Below, in pieces: positions 1 to 10,409 of a stretch of 64,000 nt of DNA; the stretch's first letter is position 1; the number at the start of each line of letters is the position of its first letter. The translations under genes were made by a program, and so were the position numbers. Source of the DNA: Mytilus edulis (Eukaryota; Mollusca; Bivalvia; Mytilida; Mytilidae); the NCBI RefSeq assembly GCF_963676685.1, contig NC_092353.1, forward strand, positions 11,743,734-11,807,733, in the 5' to 3' direction. The notes beneath the pieces are model-generated. The model was not told where the DNA came from. It was given only the letters and a program-made list of their open reading frames with translations, and searched no databases.

Positions 1-1319
1 ACTAGTGTGGTGTCGTTAACCACAGTTACGACATGAACTTTTCGATTTGCATTCTTTTATGTGATGTGTACCGCGGCAGTTGAAGCATACATTGTTACGT
101 TTAACAATAGCGATGCGTTCATCTAAATCGCGTACTTTCTGGCAGTTGGCAAGCGAATGAATATCTTTGCAGAAAATGCACGGCTTTCTGTTAAATGCTG
201 ATTAACATTTCTAGTACTTGCGTTGTGTTTTCTTTGTGAGTTAGCACCGGCGAAAAGGGTAGAATACGAAATATCACTTTCTGTCTGTGTAACTTGTCCG
301 GCTTCCATGATTTGTATTTCCTTAAGTATACTTTTTCTAAGATCTCGTAATAGCCAATTTGTCGTACCATGCTCCCGCGCGAGATGCTTTCTGATTTCTC
401 CGGGCAGTTTGTTGATTATAATCGGGACTAATAAATTACCGTATGAGTCCTGTGTCTGTCCAAGCGATTCAAGTCCTCTAACTAAACTCTCCATTTTGTC
501 ATAAAACATTCTCAGGCGTATGAGCTCATTCCGGGGTGGCGTAATATCAAGCAGTGCTTGTAGGTGTGCTTGTGTTATTTTATGAGTCTGTCCAAATCTC
601 TCTATCAGAACATTTACGGCTTCGGCATAGTTAGCGTTAGTTAGAGAAAATCCGGTAATTGTCTGAGCGGCTTCGTTTTCTAATTGGGCCTTAAACTTTT
701 GAACATCTGTCAATGTTGGGTTGTAATGAACTGCCGATTCGTAAGAATCCCAAAAGCTCGGCCATTCTAATATATTACCATTAAATGTAGGTAAAGTTAA
801 TTTTGGCAAACGGTGATTGCTGGATATAGCGGACGGGACAGTATAGCTTGACGTGGAAATTGATGTGGCAATTTGGCTTGTCTCTGTTAAAATTCGAGCG
901 GCATCATTTGACTGTGGCAATGATGGGGCGGCATAACTTGTCTGTGCAATTTCTGGTGAACTAGTAGGGATAAACGGTGGACTGTCTACATTTAAAACTT
1001 GATAAGACGAATGTGATGGTTGATTAGAAATAGGTTGTGATGTTTTATCTATGAATATCTTAAAATGTCTCAGTTTAGTAACAAAATTTGTAGTATACTC
1101 ATCTGTGTCTACGATTTCCGTCTCTATATCCTCTGTTTCCGATGCGTTCTCAATTTGTTCATTCAGTTTGTCGAGTAACTTCTTTTTCTGTTGTAGATTT
1201 TCATATGTGGCTAACAGCTCCTCTCTGTCGATTTCTTTTGCGTCGGCAAATTTTCGTAAAAGTCTGGTAACGGCACTACGATTGCCCATTCTTCTTGATT
1301 TAAGCTTTGGTAGTTCCAT
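1..1319 (-). mobile_element. BEL/Pao LTR retrotransposon, gag region, broken and cut by window edge
   Basis: The minus strand carries a gag-type ORF (398 aa, 1319 down to 123). Residues about 170-330 match the DUF1759-type gag of BEL/Pao elements: LPKLTLPTFNG, a W-x(2)-F-W-x-S-Y block and a KAQLENEA-like segment. The N-terminal part is a glutamate- and lysine-rich coiled coil. Near position 185 the frame breaks. The gag zinc-knuckle cysteines continue in another frame down to about position 20, where an in-frame stop interrupts them. Protease, reverse transcriptase and integrase would lie to the left of the window. The copy looks inactive, from one frameshift and one stop. The start is the ATG at 1319, just after a primer-binding-site-like sequence. 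The class call is firm; the lineage within BEL/Pao is not determined. Confidence 0.85.
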
Positions 1320-1321
1320 TA

Positions 1322-1333
1322 GTCACGGCACCA
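1322..1333 (-). promoter_or_regulatory. Putative primer-binding site of the BEL/Pao element
   Basis: The minus strand reads TGGTGCCGTGAC directly upstream of the gag ATG. It starts with TGG, which pairs with the CCA end of a tRNA, and sits about two bases before the start codon, as in BEL/Pao elements with very short leaders. The priming tRNA was not identified. Confidence 0.55.
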
Positions 1334-1337
1334 TAAA

Positions 1338-1508
1338 TGTGGGGACTATATCTTATAATATAACTCTGATAAAATACACAACAGCTTTGTAGTTTGACGT
1401 TTACACTAGTTACTAAGAAAAAGATAAGGTGACGTCGCCGTTGTGACGTCGACCTTGGTTACAATGTTTCTTCCGAAACGTTGCCGGTCCCGCGGTCTTC
1501 TCGACACC
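1338..1508 (-). repeat. Putative 5' LTR of the BEL/Pao element
   Basis: This is the segment between the primer-binding-site-like sequence and a dispersed family A repeat. On the minus strand it would start TGTCGAGAAGACC and end CACA. The boundaries are inferred from TG...CA ends and from the abrupt start of the family A repeat at about 1505. The other LTR is outside the window, so neither length nor identity can be tested here. Confidence 0.4.
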
Positions 1509-1640
1509 TGTACCAAGTCAGAAATATGACAGTTGTTATCCATTCGTTTGATGTGTTTGAGTTTTTGATTTCACCATTTGATCCTTTTTGAATTTTCCTC
1601 GGAGTTTAGTATTTTTGTGATTTTACTTTTAGTACTGATA
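1505..1640 (+). repeat. Dispersed repeat, family A
   Basis: This copy starts at the core CTGTACCAAGTCAG, continues through a CATTCGTTTGATGTGTTT block and ends with AGTATTTTTGTGATTTTACT. The same order of blocks recurs at about 39987-40130, 52925-53055 and 54108-54245. The copy is interrupted on its left by the putative LTR, suggesting that the retroelement inserted into it. Confidence 0.75.
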
Positions 1641-2041
1641 TTTTTATGTACTTGTCAAGTTGTTTTCTAAAACATTTTCTATAGTCAATATCAACAAAGA
1701 AACATATGACCTTCAAACAATAACTGCTGTAAACATTATTTTTTATTTGATTTTGTGACATGGTTCATTTCGTTTATCTGTTTGTATTCCAGATTTTTTT
1801 AATCTTAAAATAAAATAACACACTTCAAATATCAAGAACTTCCTGGTTAAATTTGTTAACTATAGAATGGGTTTTGAAATTACAGTTTACATTTTTCAAC
1901 TACAACTTCTCATGGGAAATTTAAGTAGAACGAATTAAAAACTATAAATCGTCATAACGATGAAGCATTCTACGTCAAGTTACAAAGGATATGACAAATA
2001 AAACTGTATATAGATGTTATAAATAGCATATAAAATTTCCT

Positions 2042-2636
2042 GTATTGTTCACGAAAGGTCTTGATTTTTTAGGTTATGACTACAACTATCGGTTTACAGA
2101 AAATGAAAACAACTATCGGTTCATAGAAAATTCTTCATACATTATATTATTTAAAGTTGATATTTTAATATTTCAAAACACTCAATACCTTTACAAGTAA
2201 ACTTCTAGTCGTCGGAGTATAACTAGTGAAATAGACAGTACTTCTTAACATGCAAATACATATGTTTGTAATTTTATTTTTGTATTTATTTGCTATTATA
2301 AAGTATCAGAAACCCTTTACATTTAGAAAAATATACCTCCCTATATGTATAACTTTGTCTCTATTGTAGATATGTACACATTGAATAGTAAAATTGCAGA
2401 GATATATTACGATCATCTGTTCATCAACTGTAGAAAAGCAGATATCGATAAGCATACCATAATGACTCAGCCTGGACTATTACATAATAATAGGTCTTGA
2501 TTTTTTGAGTTTATGACTACAATTATCGGTTCAAAGAAAATAATTCATACACTATTTGATTTAAAGTTGATATTTTGATATTTCAAAATACTCAGTACCT
2601 TGATAAGTAAACATCTAGTCTTCGGAGTATAACTAG
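2042..2636 (+). repeat. Diverged direct repeat, two copies of about 150-190 bp
   Basis: Bases 2052-2228 and 2494-2635 share the same ordered blocks: AGGTCTTGATTTTTT, TATGACTACAA, CTATCGGTT, TTTAAAGTTGATATTTT, AGTAAAC and GGAGTATAACTAGT. About 260 bp of unrelated AT-rich sequence separates them. The two copies differ by scattered substitutions and an indel. No coding potential was seen. Confidence 0.75.
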
Positions 2637-2719
2637 TCAATTTGAAACTACATAATGACTACAGCCTGGACATAAAAATCTGTCATGTCTTTAAGGCACC
2701 ATTACAAACCTGATGTGTA

Positions 2720-3262
2720 TATAAAAGTAAGAATGGAAACGGAGAATGGGTCAAAGAGACTACAACCCGACCAAAGAGCAAACAGCCAAAGATCTCAAAT
2801 GGGTGGCTATTTGTCGTTCCTGGCTTTATATTGATTATTGTACTTTTTCTTGGATGATTCTGCTGTTTCTGATCTATGTTGTCTATTTAATTGACCCAAA
2901 TTCTTTATTTATATCGTTACGTTTATTTTTGTTATATATTTCAAAAAGATATGGGTCTGGCATTTATTTTATATACCAAATTATCATAAACATGAAAAGT
3001 CAGGAGCCTGTAATCTTGTGGTGGTTATTGTTAATGTGTTACCTTTTGTACATATTTGATTTTTTTTGTTTACTATTTTTTACAAAATTTAGGCTGTTCA
3101 ATTTTTTTATTGAATTGTTTTACATTTGTAATATATTTTGCCTTTTATAATTGACTCTGCTGTATGGGATTTGCTCATTTTTGAAGGCCCTAGTGTGAAC
3201 TATTGTTGTATTTTAAATTATGTGTCATTTGGTCTCTTGTTGAGTTGTCTCATTGCTAATAA
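2720..3262 (+). repeat. Dispersed repeat, family B, diverged copy
   Basis: This copy contains a GACTACAACCCGACCAAAGAGC block like that of the opposite-strand copy at 24.7 kb, then AGTCAGGAGCCTGTAAT and the family's 3' block with TTGAGTTGTCTCATTGC. A 134-codon open frame lies across it, but its composition is simple and phenylalanine-rich, so I do not treat it as a gene. Confidence 0.65.
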
Positions 3263-4763
3263 TACACAATTTTCTTGATTATATGTAGATTGTGTTTCGT
3301 CTTGACAATGAGAGTGCAGTCAAGGGCAAAAGACACTACCAAATGAATACTTAAAACAAAAGTAAGATATTGATAAGCATCTTTTGTATTGCTCTATTAA
3401 TCAAGTTTACACTACCATGTGACACATATGTCACAACTACAGCAACATTCTCCAAAAGCAAGACAATAAAACTGAATTCAATGTGAAGACCAGCTTCAGT
3501 TTATTAGTTTAACTTGTATAAAGTTGTTAATATAAAAATATATATATAAATAACCATCTAGTAAAAAGATAAAAAGGAATGTCATTCAAAATTAGTAAAT
3601 TATTTTTTTTGAACTATTTTGATTTGCAAAAGATGAATGCCTTGACATTATAAGATTAATGTATTATATTTTCTTATGTAGTCTAAATATGAAAATGGAA
3701 TTAAATAGGTTTGGGAGTGTTATTTTTTAAAGTAATGATTGTGTTTTGTGATCACTGTTTTAATTCTAAGTTCATATTACAATTTCTTTTGGCATTATGA
3801 AGACACTAATAATTAAAAGTCATATGGCATTCCACCAAACATGAAAAAAAATTGTCCTCACAAAAAACTTTGCAAGTTTATAATTTTATACACTTATGGT
3901 TCGAAAATATCTATGCAATAACAATTTAATTATACAATAAAAAATTTAAGATGCACATGTCAAATTTTACTAGTTCACATTACAAGTGATCCTGCACTTA
4001 ATTGATTCTTGCAAATTTTGTGGTTCTGATAAAAGTTTAGGTTTGATTTTTCATCATCATAATTAACCTGACATACAATACAATTATACTAAATTCTTAC
4101 AATAACAGATTATCATATGACAGGTACAAAAATAGTTCTACAACATTCATTTTATAAGTAATCGAGAAAAAAAATAATAAATACATAATAAATAGTTTCT
4201 GCATAATAATAGACATCAATGTTCCATACAGATGAGTGAAGACAAAGCATCACATGTTAATAAAACAATAATCCTCTATCATCTTATTAATCTTGTAAAA
4301 TATCTATAACCTTAATACTGATTTGCATAGGCATTACCAGAATAAGATCTAGAAATGTAACTTTTTCCAAACATTTAAAATGCAGATTAGCACTTTGGAC
4401 TTTGCCATTTGATTAAAAAAACAATCTTTGTTTTTTAATTCTCCCCGGAGTCATTATTTTTGTTATTTTACTCTTTTCTTTGACAATTGAAACTTTTGAA
4501 GTGATATACTATTTTGTATCTTTAAAGAAAGAAATATAAAAAAGACATCTTCTAAATGTTCTTCCACAGTAGGAGATTTCCCTATTTGGAGTTTCAAAAG
4601 ATATATACCCAAGGGTAACCGATATGATATTAAAATACAAGAAAATGCAGTCTTAAAACATACCTGCTATCTTAAAAATGACATTTAAAACATTTTAAAA
4701 TCTTAATATTGCAGGTAAACAAACACTTTTGGATCACAGAATTGCTTTCAGTCAATAATTGCT
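3263..4763. other. AT-rich stretch downstream of the GTPase gene
   Basis: No gene, tRNA or delimited repeat is recognised here. The 3' untranslated region of the minus-strand GTPase gene must begin at 4763 and run leftward. Its polyadenylation site cannot be fixed by eye. A short family A tail-like segment lies at about 4436-4480. Confidence 0.5.
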
Positions 4764-7700
4764 TCACCAAAGGAATGCTGCTTTAATCTTCTTCTTGTAA
4801 TCCTCAACCTTATCAATTAGTTTTGCTGATTCTAATTTGGTATGCTGCATTCTGGCCCTGTTCTGTACAATAATGTCAGATATTTTATTGACTTCATCTT
4901 TAGGCCTGGGTATACCATTGGACAACTCTACCTCTTCCCATGAAGATTCACAAAGGGTAGACAACTCTGCATCTTGATCCTTCAGTTTCGAAATCATCGC
5001 AGGACATTCTTTCAGAATAGCTTTACATACAACTGCAAACTGAAACAGATAGATAAATGATATATAAGACATGGCTATTATCTACAGAATAACTTACCAA
5101 TTGTTTTTAATATCAAAATATGTAGCCTTCAATGGGTAAATTAACTGGATAATTTTTTTTAAATATTTCAGGTAACATTACCAAAAGTACTCTGTTTGCT
5201 CTTGGACTAATACTTTGTGTATTGGCCCAAGTTAGTCCCAGGTTTGCTACATTATATCAAACAAGCATATTTAAGTTCTGACTCATGAATATTAACTAAT
5301 GATTGTTTACATAAATAGAAAAAATATAGATTTTCATCTTTTGCAAACTGTCACAGTATTGAAGAGAAAAGAGACATTGCAGAGTCCATAAAATTTCAAA
5401 ATAAAACTATTCAATTATTAGAAACATACGGATAGTGACATTGATAAACAATCAACACAGAGCATATATCAAATTAAGTGAATTCATAGAGCCATACATT
5501 TTTTTATATATTTTTAAAGTATTCCTATTTGTTAATTAAACCTTCCCTAAAAAAATGTGCCTTGGCTGAAGTTTTAATATAAAGGTCACTGTATACTGGA
5601 AAATATCAGTGAGTTAGTGTACGGAACACAATAATTCAATTATGAAGATTTGGATAAAATAAAGTATTTTTTTTTACAAGAAAGTTCAGGTACACTTGTT
5701 TTATAGTAAACCTTATCCATTCAAGTATATAAAATATACTCAACTTTTTTTGTTTTAAATTTGAAGTTTCATATGACTATAAAACCAAAATATTGAAGTT
5801 TCATATGACTTTAAAGCCAGAATATTAAAGTTTCATGTGACTTTAAAGCCATAATGTTGAAGTTTCATATGAATTTAAAGCCATGATATTGAAGTTTCAT
5901 ATGACTTTAAAGCCAGAATACTGAAGTTTCATATGACGTTAAAACCAGAATATTGAAGTTTCATATGACTTTAAAACCAGAATATTGAAGTTTCATATGA
6001 CTTTAAAGCCATGATATTGAAGTTTCATATGACTTTAAAGCCAGAATATTATTGAAGTTTTATATGACTTTAAAGCCAGAATATTGAAGTTTCATATGAC
6101 GTTAAAGCCAGAATATTGAAGTTTCATATGACTTTAAAGCCAGAATATTGAAGTTTCATATGACTTTAAAGCCAGAATATTGAAGTTTCATATGACTTTA
6201 AAGCCTGAATATTGAAGTTTCATATGACTTTAAAGCCATAATGCTTTGATGGATTTGACAGGTAAATGTTATTTAAATTTAGTTTTCACAAGTCAATAAA
6301 TGATAAAATTAAAATCACTTGGTACTTTATTACAGTAAGCTTGCGTGTGAACATATCCTATGGAACCATTTTTTTTTTATCATATAATCTGATATGTATC
6401 TGATTTGTTATTATTGTTTTAAGAAGTACTATGCCTCTAGGATTTTACTTTCATGTATTAGTAATTACCTCATTCTGATAAATTTTCAATAGTATTCTGA
6501 TGTATCTCTCTGGTTTAAAGTCTGGATCCTTGGAAGTAACATCCAACTTACAAAAATCATCATCTTTTTTAACCTAAAATATCATTTGCAAAAAACTTGT
6601 TATTAAAAAGTAAATTGAGAAAGTGTATATATTGCAAAATCACATAGTGTGTCATTAATAAATAAAAACAATCATGCAATCCCAGAGTTTTATATACGTT
6701 TCTATAAAAAAAAAAAATTAAAGACAAGCTACAAGTAGGGAAACTTTCTCATATATTTAACAATTAAACAGGGGGAATTTGTGTCTGTCTGTTTTTAATA
6801 TTATGTACGAGATTCAGGATTAGGAAAACTTAATGTAAGAATGAGAAGAAAAAAAGAAATGGAGGAAGAGAAGGACAGAAAGTCAAGGATAACACTTGAT
6901 ACTCCCTACTTCTTGCATATACAGTTAGGTTTACTTAAAGTCTTTGCTTATTTCTGTGTATAATTCTGAAATTAGCCTAATTATCAAAACATCCATTGAA
7001 CAGAATTTTTGCCTGTGAGAGAGCTGTCTATTCTTTTGGTCTCTGTTTGTCATATTGGCAATCATACCACTTTTTCTTTTTAATATTTTTTTATGTTTTT
7101 CATTTTGCTATTGTAATATTTTTAAAATAAGTATTGCAAAAAATATTTAAATATGATTTACCTTTAATTTGGCCTGCTCCCCAATGTTCCTCCTTAGTGC
7201 TATCATACAATCCTCCAAACTGGCAGCATCATCTTCTCCTAGTATTCCAGCATTGGTACAAGATTCTCTTAATTTCCCCAAACATTTGTTGTGGTAATCA
7301 GTTAGCATTTTCACTTTCTTCACTGAGATTTCAGCTACTTTGAATATGCTATCAAACTGAAACATAAAATATGCATCATTAACTCTTACTGTAAAATACT
7401 AGTGTCCTGTCAGTTGATTTCCTATTGCTCAATCAGTAAAAATAACAGTACAAAAATCAGTAAGCAGTGTTTCATTTTTATGTAATATAAATTACAGATT
7501 AATTTCTACTGCATTGAATTTACCAATTATTAACCAAAAGGCTTGGCAGGTGTGATATGTAGTGAAGATGCATTTAAAGGGTTATTTGAATTAAAAAATC
7601 AAGTACAAAGATTAGTGACAAGACAACTTTAGAATATTAAAGTTATAATGAACAAACTCTTGGAAAAGTATTTTTGCCAATAGCATAGATCTTAAGATGA

Positions 7701-10409
7701 CTTTAAAGTATCCTCTCCCCCAAAAAAATAACCACTAGCTGCAACACTGTGTGAGCTGCAACACTGTGTGAGTTCAAAACTCATGAATATATGAAAGCCT
7801 GAAAAAGTGAACATTATTACTTTTGGTAAACTTTTCATGAGTTTTCTTTGAACCATGAATCTATCAAGTTATTAAGTGTGTTAATTATTCACTATAACGT
7901 GACGATACCCAAATTGCACCTATTTTGACAGTTTTTTCACCTACGTTGTTTTATGATAAAAAAAAAATGTCCATACTGGGTTTATTTTGTAGCCCTATCC
8001 TTCTTTATTGTATAGGTACACCATTTTGATTTTTAATCCATATTGAGTCATAAAAAAATGGGTTTGAATCAACCTCCAAACTATCCATGATTCTGTAATG
8101 AGGAGTACCCAAATTGCATCCATGCTTAAATTCACATCGTCAAAAGTCTAATAACAGAGCTTTTGTTAATATTCTTCAAATATTTTGAACAATTGGATAT
8201 TAGTCCATGCTTACTCTTCATATTTTACGAAATGGATACTTATAATATATTGTATTTGCTAATTTTAAAAAGATGACGTTTTGATGACGTCGCATGGTGA
8301 CGTTTTCGTACATTTTGCTTTTTCAGTAAACAGTCCATCTGTTGATAAAGACTGTGAACGTTTTGTGTATATCTAAATATGTTTACCTATGTTGAAAGAC
8401 GTGCATAGTATCAAATCATAAAAATACAAATTGTTTAGTCTCTAGGAAGATTTCCGTTGCAATTTTTTCTAAATAGGTGCAATTTGGGTACTCGGTGCAA
8501 TTTGGGTACCCTTACGTTATATATTGTGATAAGTTCCTTACCATTTATTATGTTAATGGGATACTATTTTTGGTGAATTTTATGGTAGTTTTGCCATAGA
8601 TTTATGTGATCAGTAAAACATTATTTCTAAAGGTATGTATGAAGAATTTTGCTTTCACCCTGAAATCAATATAAATCAAAGTATTTGTAAGCACTGAATG
8701 GCAAAGATTGCTTAAATTTATCACTTGGAAGTAAATTAAATATTGCATTGGTTGTAGTTGATTTAACAGCAATTCTAGACAAAGGAAGATAACTCCAATT
8801 TTTTTTAAAGATGACTTTAACAAAGACATCATTTATGTTTTTAGAACAGATATTAGATTTCTGCACCTTGAAAAAGTTATGTAATTTTCTTGACAAGTAT
8901 AACATCATTTCGTGCCTTGAATATCTGAGCATATATTGCATTGTTAAATTTCTGTAAATGTTCATGGATAGGATATATAGAATGTTATGATCAATGCACT
9001 ATATTTTGTGTATCAAAAAGATAGTGATAAGCCTTGGAAGATTTAGATATCAAGTCAGTCCCATAAGGTTTTGATTGCATTACATGCAATCTTTATCTAA
9101 AAAATGTGTCTCTAGAAAATGGATGACCCACACATCTGCACATACTATCATTTTGTATGTAAAGTTGACCATCAAATTGGGGTCAAAAGTCTACTTTGGC
9201 ACTAAAATTAGAAAGACCATATCACAGGGAACATGTGTAATAAGTTTCAAGTTGATTGGACTTCAACTGCATCAAAAACCACCTTAACCAAAAACTTTAA
9301 CCTGAAGTGGGACAGATGGACTAACAGACAAACCAATGCACAGACCGAAATACATAATGCCTCTAAGTGCATGTCGCATAATAAAAATTAAACTTATCAC
9401 AGCACAGTACTTACAATTTCTATTTCTGTCATGTCAAGTCCATCATACTCCTCAATCTTATTTTTAGCCTTGACCTTCTTTGTTTCTTTAGGTTTCCATT
9501 TGTTAAGGCCATACTTAGTCTGTAATACACGTCTAAGTAAGAACTGAATTCCTTCTGCTACAGTCCCATCAGAATCCTGTGCTGAGGCAGTAACACTAAA
9601 AAATAGACTAAACAGTCAGTTTGTAGTCTACCTAAAACAATAGGTAACATTATTAAATCAGCTTTACTTTTCTTAAAGGTTGAAAGAGGTTCTGTAGTTG
9701 GATACATCTTTGTTCTTTTTTTTTCTATGATGTATAGTTTTCATTGGTTTATATACCACATCTCTTTACTTTCATTGGTTTATATACCACATCTCTTTAC
9801 TTTCATTGGTTTATATACCACATCTCTTTACTTTCATTGGTTTATATACCACATCTCTTTACTTTCATTGGTTTATATACCACATCTCTTTACTTTGATA
9901 TATATGTTGTCAATTCATTTTATTGTTTTTTTCTGTTAATATTACTTTCAATTCTCCCATGAAAAAATACTATACCTTCCATAAAAATTAGCCTTTTGTT
10001 TAATTTTGTCCATAAGTCTAACACATTCTGGCTTGTCTTCCTCTGTTATATTCCAGATTGTTTTGGCTCCTGACTCATCTTTTTCTGAAAAACAAGTTTT
10101 GTATGAAACAGGATGGGTCTCGGAACTTCATTAAGATTTCAATACAACAATTATTTAATGATATTTTCCATGCTGCTTAACTTCTACTTGGTAAATTCTT
10201 TTAAAAAAACCTATGTACACCAAAAAAAAATGAAACTATATCAGGTACATTTGTATATGCCATCCAACACATCACACAATGTTGTTCTCTTGTTCCCACT
10301 ACTAACAAAAACTTTTGAGTGCATCTTAATATTACACGTGATACAAATAGAATAAATTACCACTAGCTTTCATTTGTCTTAGTTTCTCCTTATATCCATC
10401 TTCCTCCAC
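4764..10409 (-). CDS. GTPase exons 6-11: G5 and C-terminal helical extension
   Basis: Exons 6 (10361-10409), 7 (9976-10084) and 8 (9415-9595) complete the GTPase fold. FYGSVTASAQDSDGT corresponds to the SAK/G5 segment and GIQFLLRRVL to the last helix. Exons 9 (7162-7356), 10 (6469-6573) and 11 (4764-5039) code for about 190 residues with few glycines or prolines and many charged residues, predicted helical. The stop is TGA at 4764-4766. Exons 9, 10 and 11 begin and end in phase 0, unlike exons 1-4, which fits an extension added as separate symmetrical exons. I recognise no domain in the extension. Confidence 0.85.

Noticed and set aside
2746-3150. A 134-codon plus-strand frame
   Set aside because: It lies across a family B repeat, is dominated by Phe/Leu/Ile/Tyr from T-rich DNA, and has no domain.
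5761-6243. A CRISPR array
   Set aside because: The 32-bp units are contiguous with no unique spacers, and the DNA is animal.
8602-8965. Two overlapping minus-strand frames between GTPase exons
   Set aside because: No domain, no fitting splice sites, and they overlap each other in different frames; exons 8 and 9 already join in phase 0.
9727-9962. Two overlapping repetitive frames
   Set aside because: They are produced by the 31-bp tandem repeat; the array lies in an intron on the other strand.
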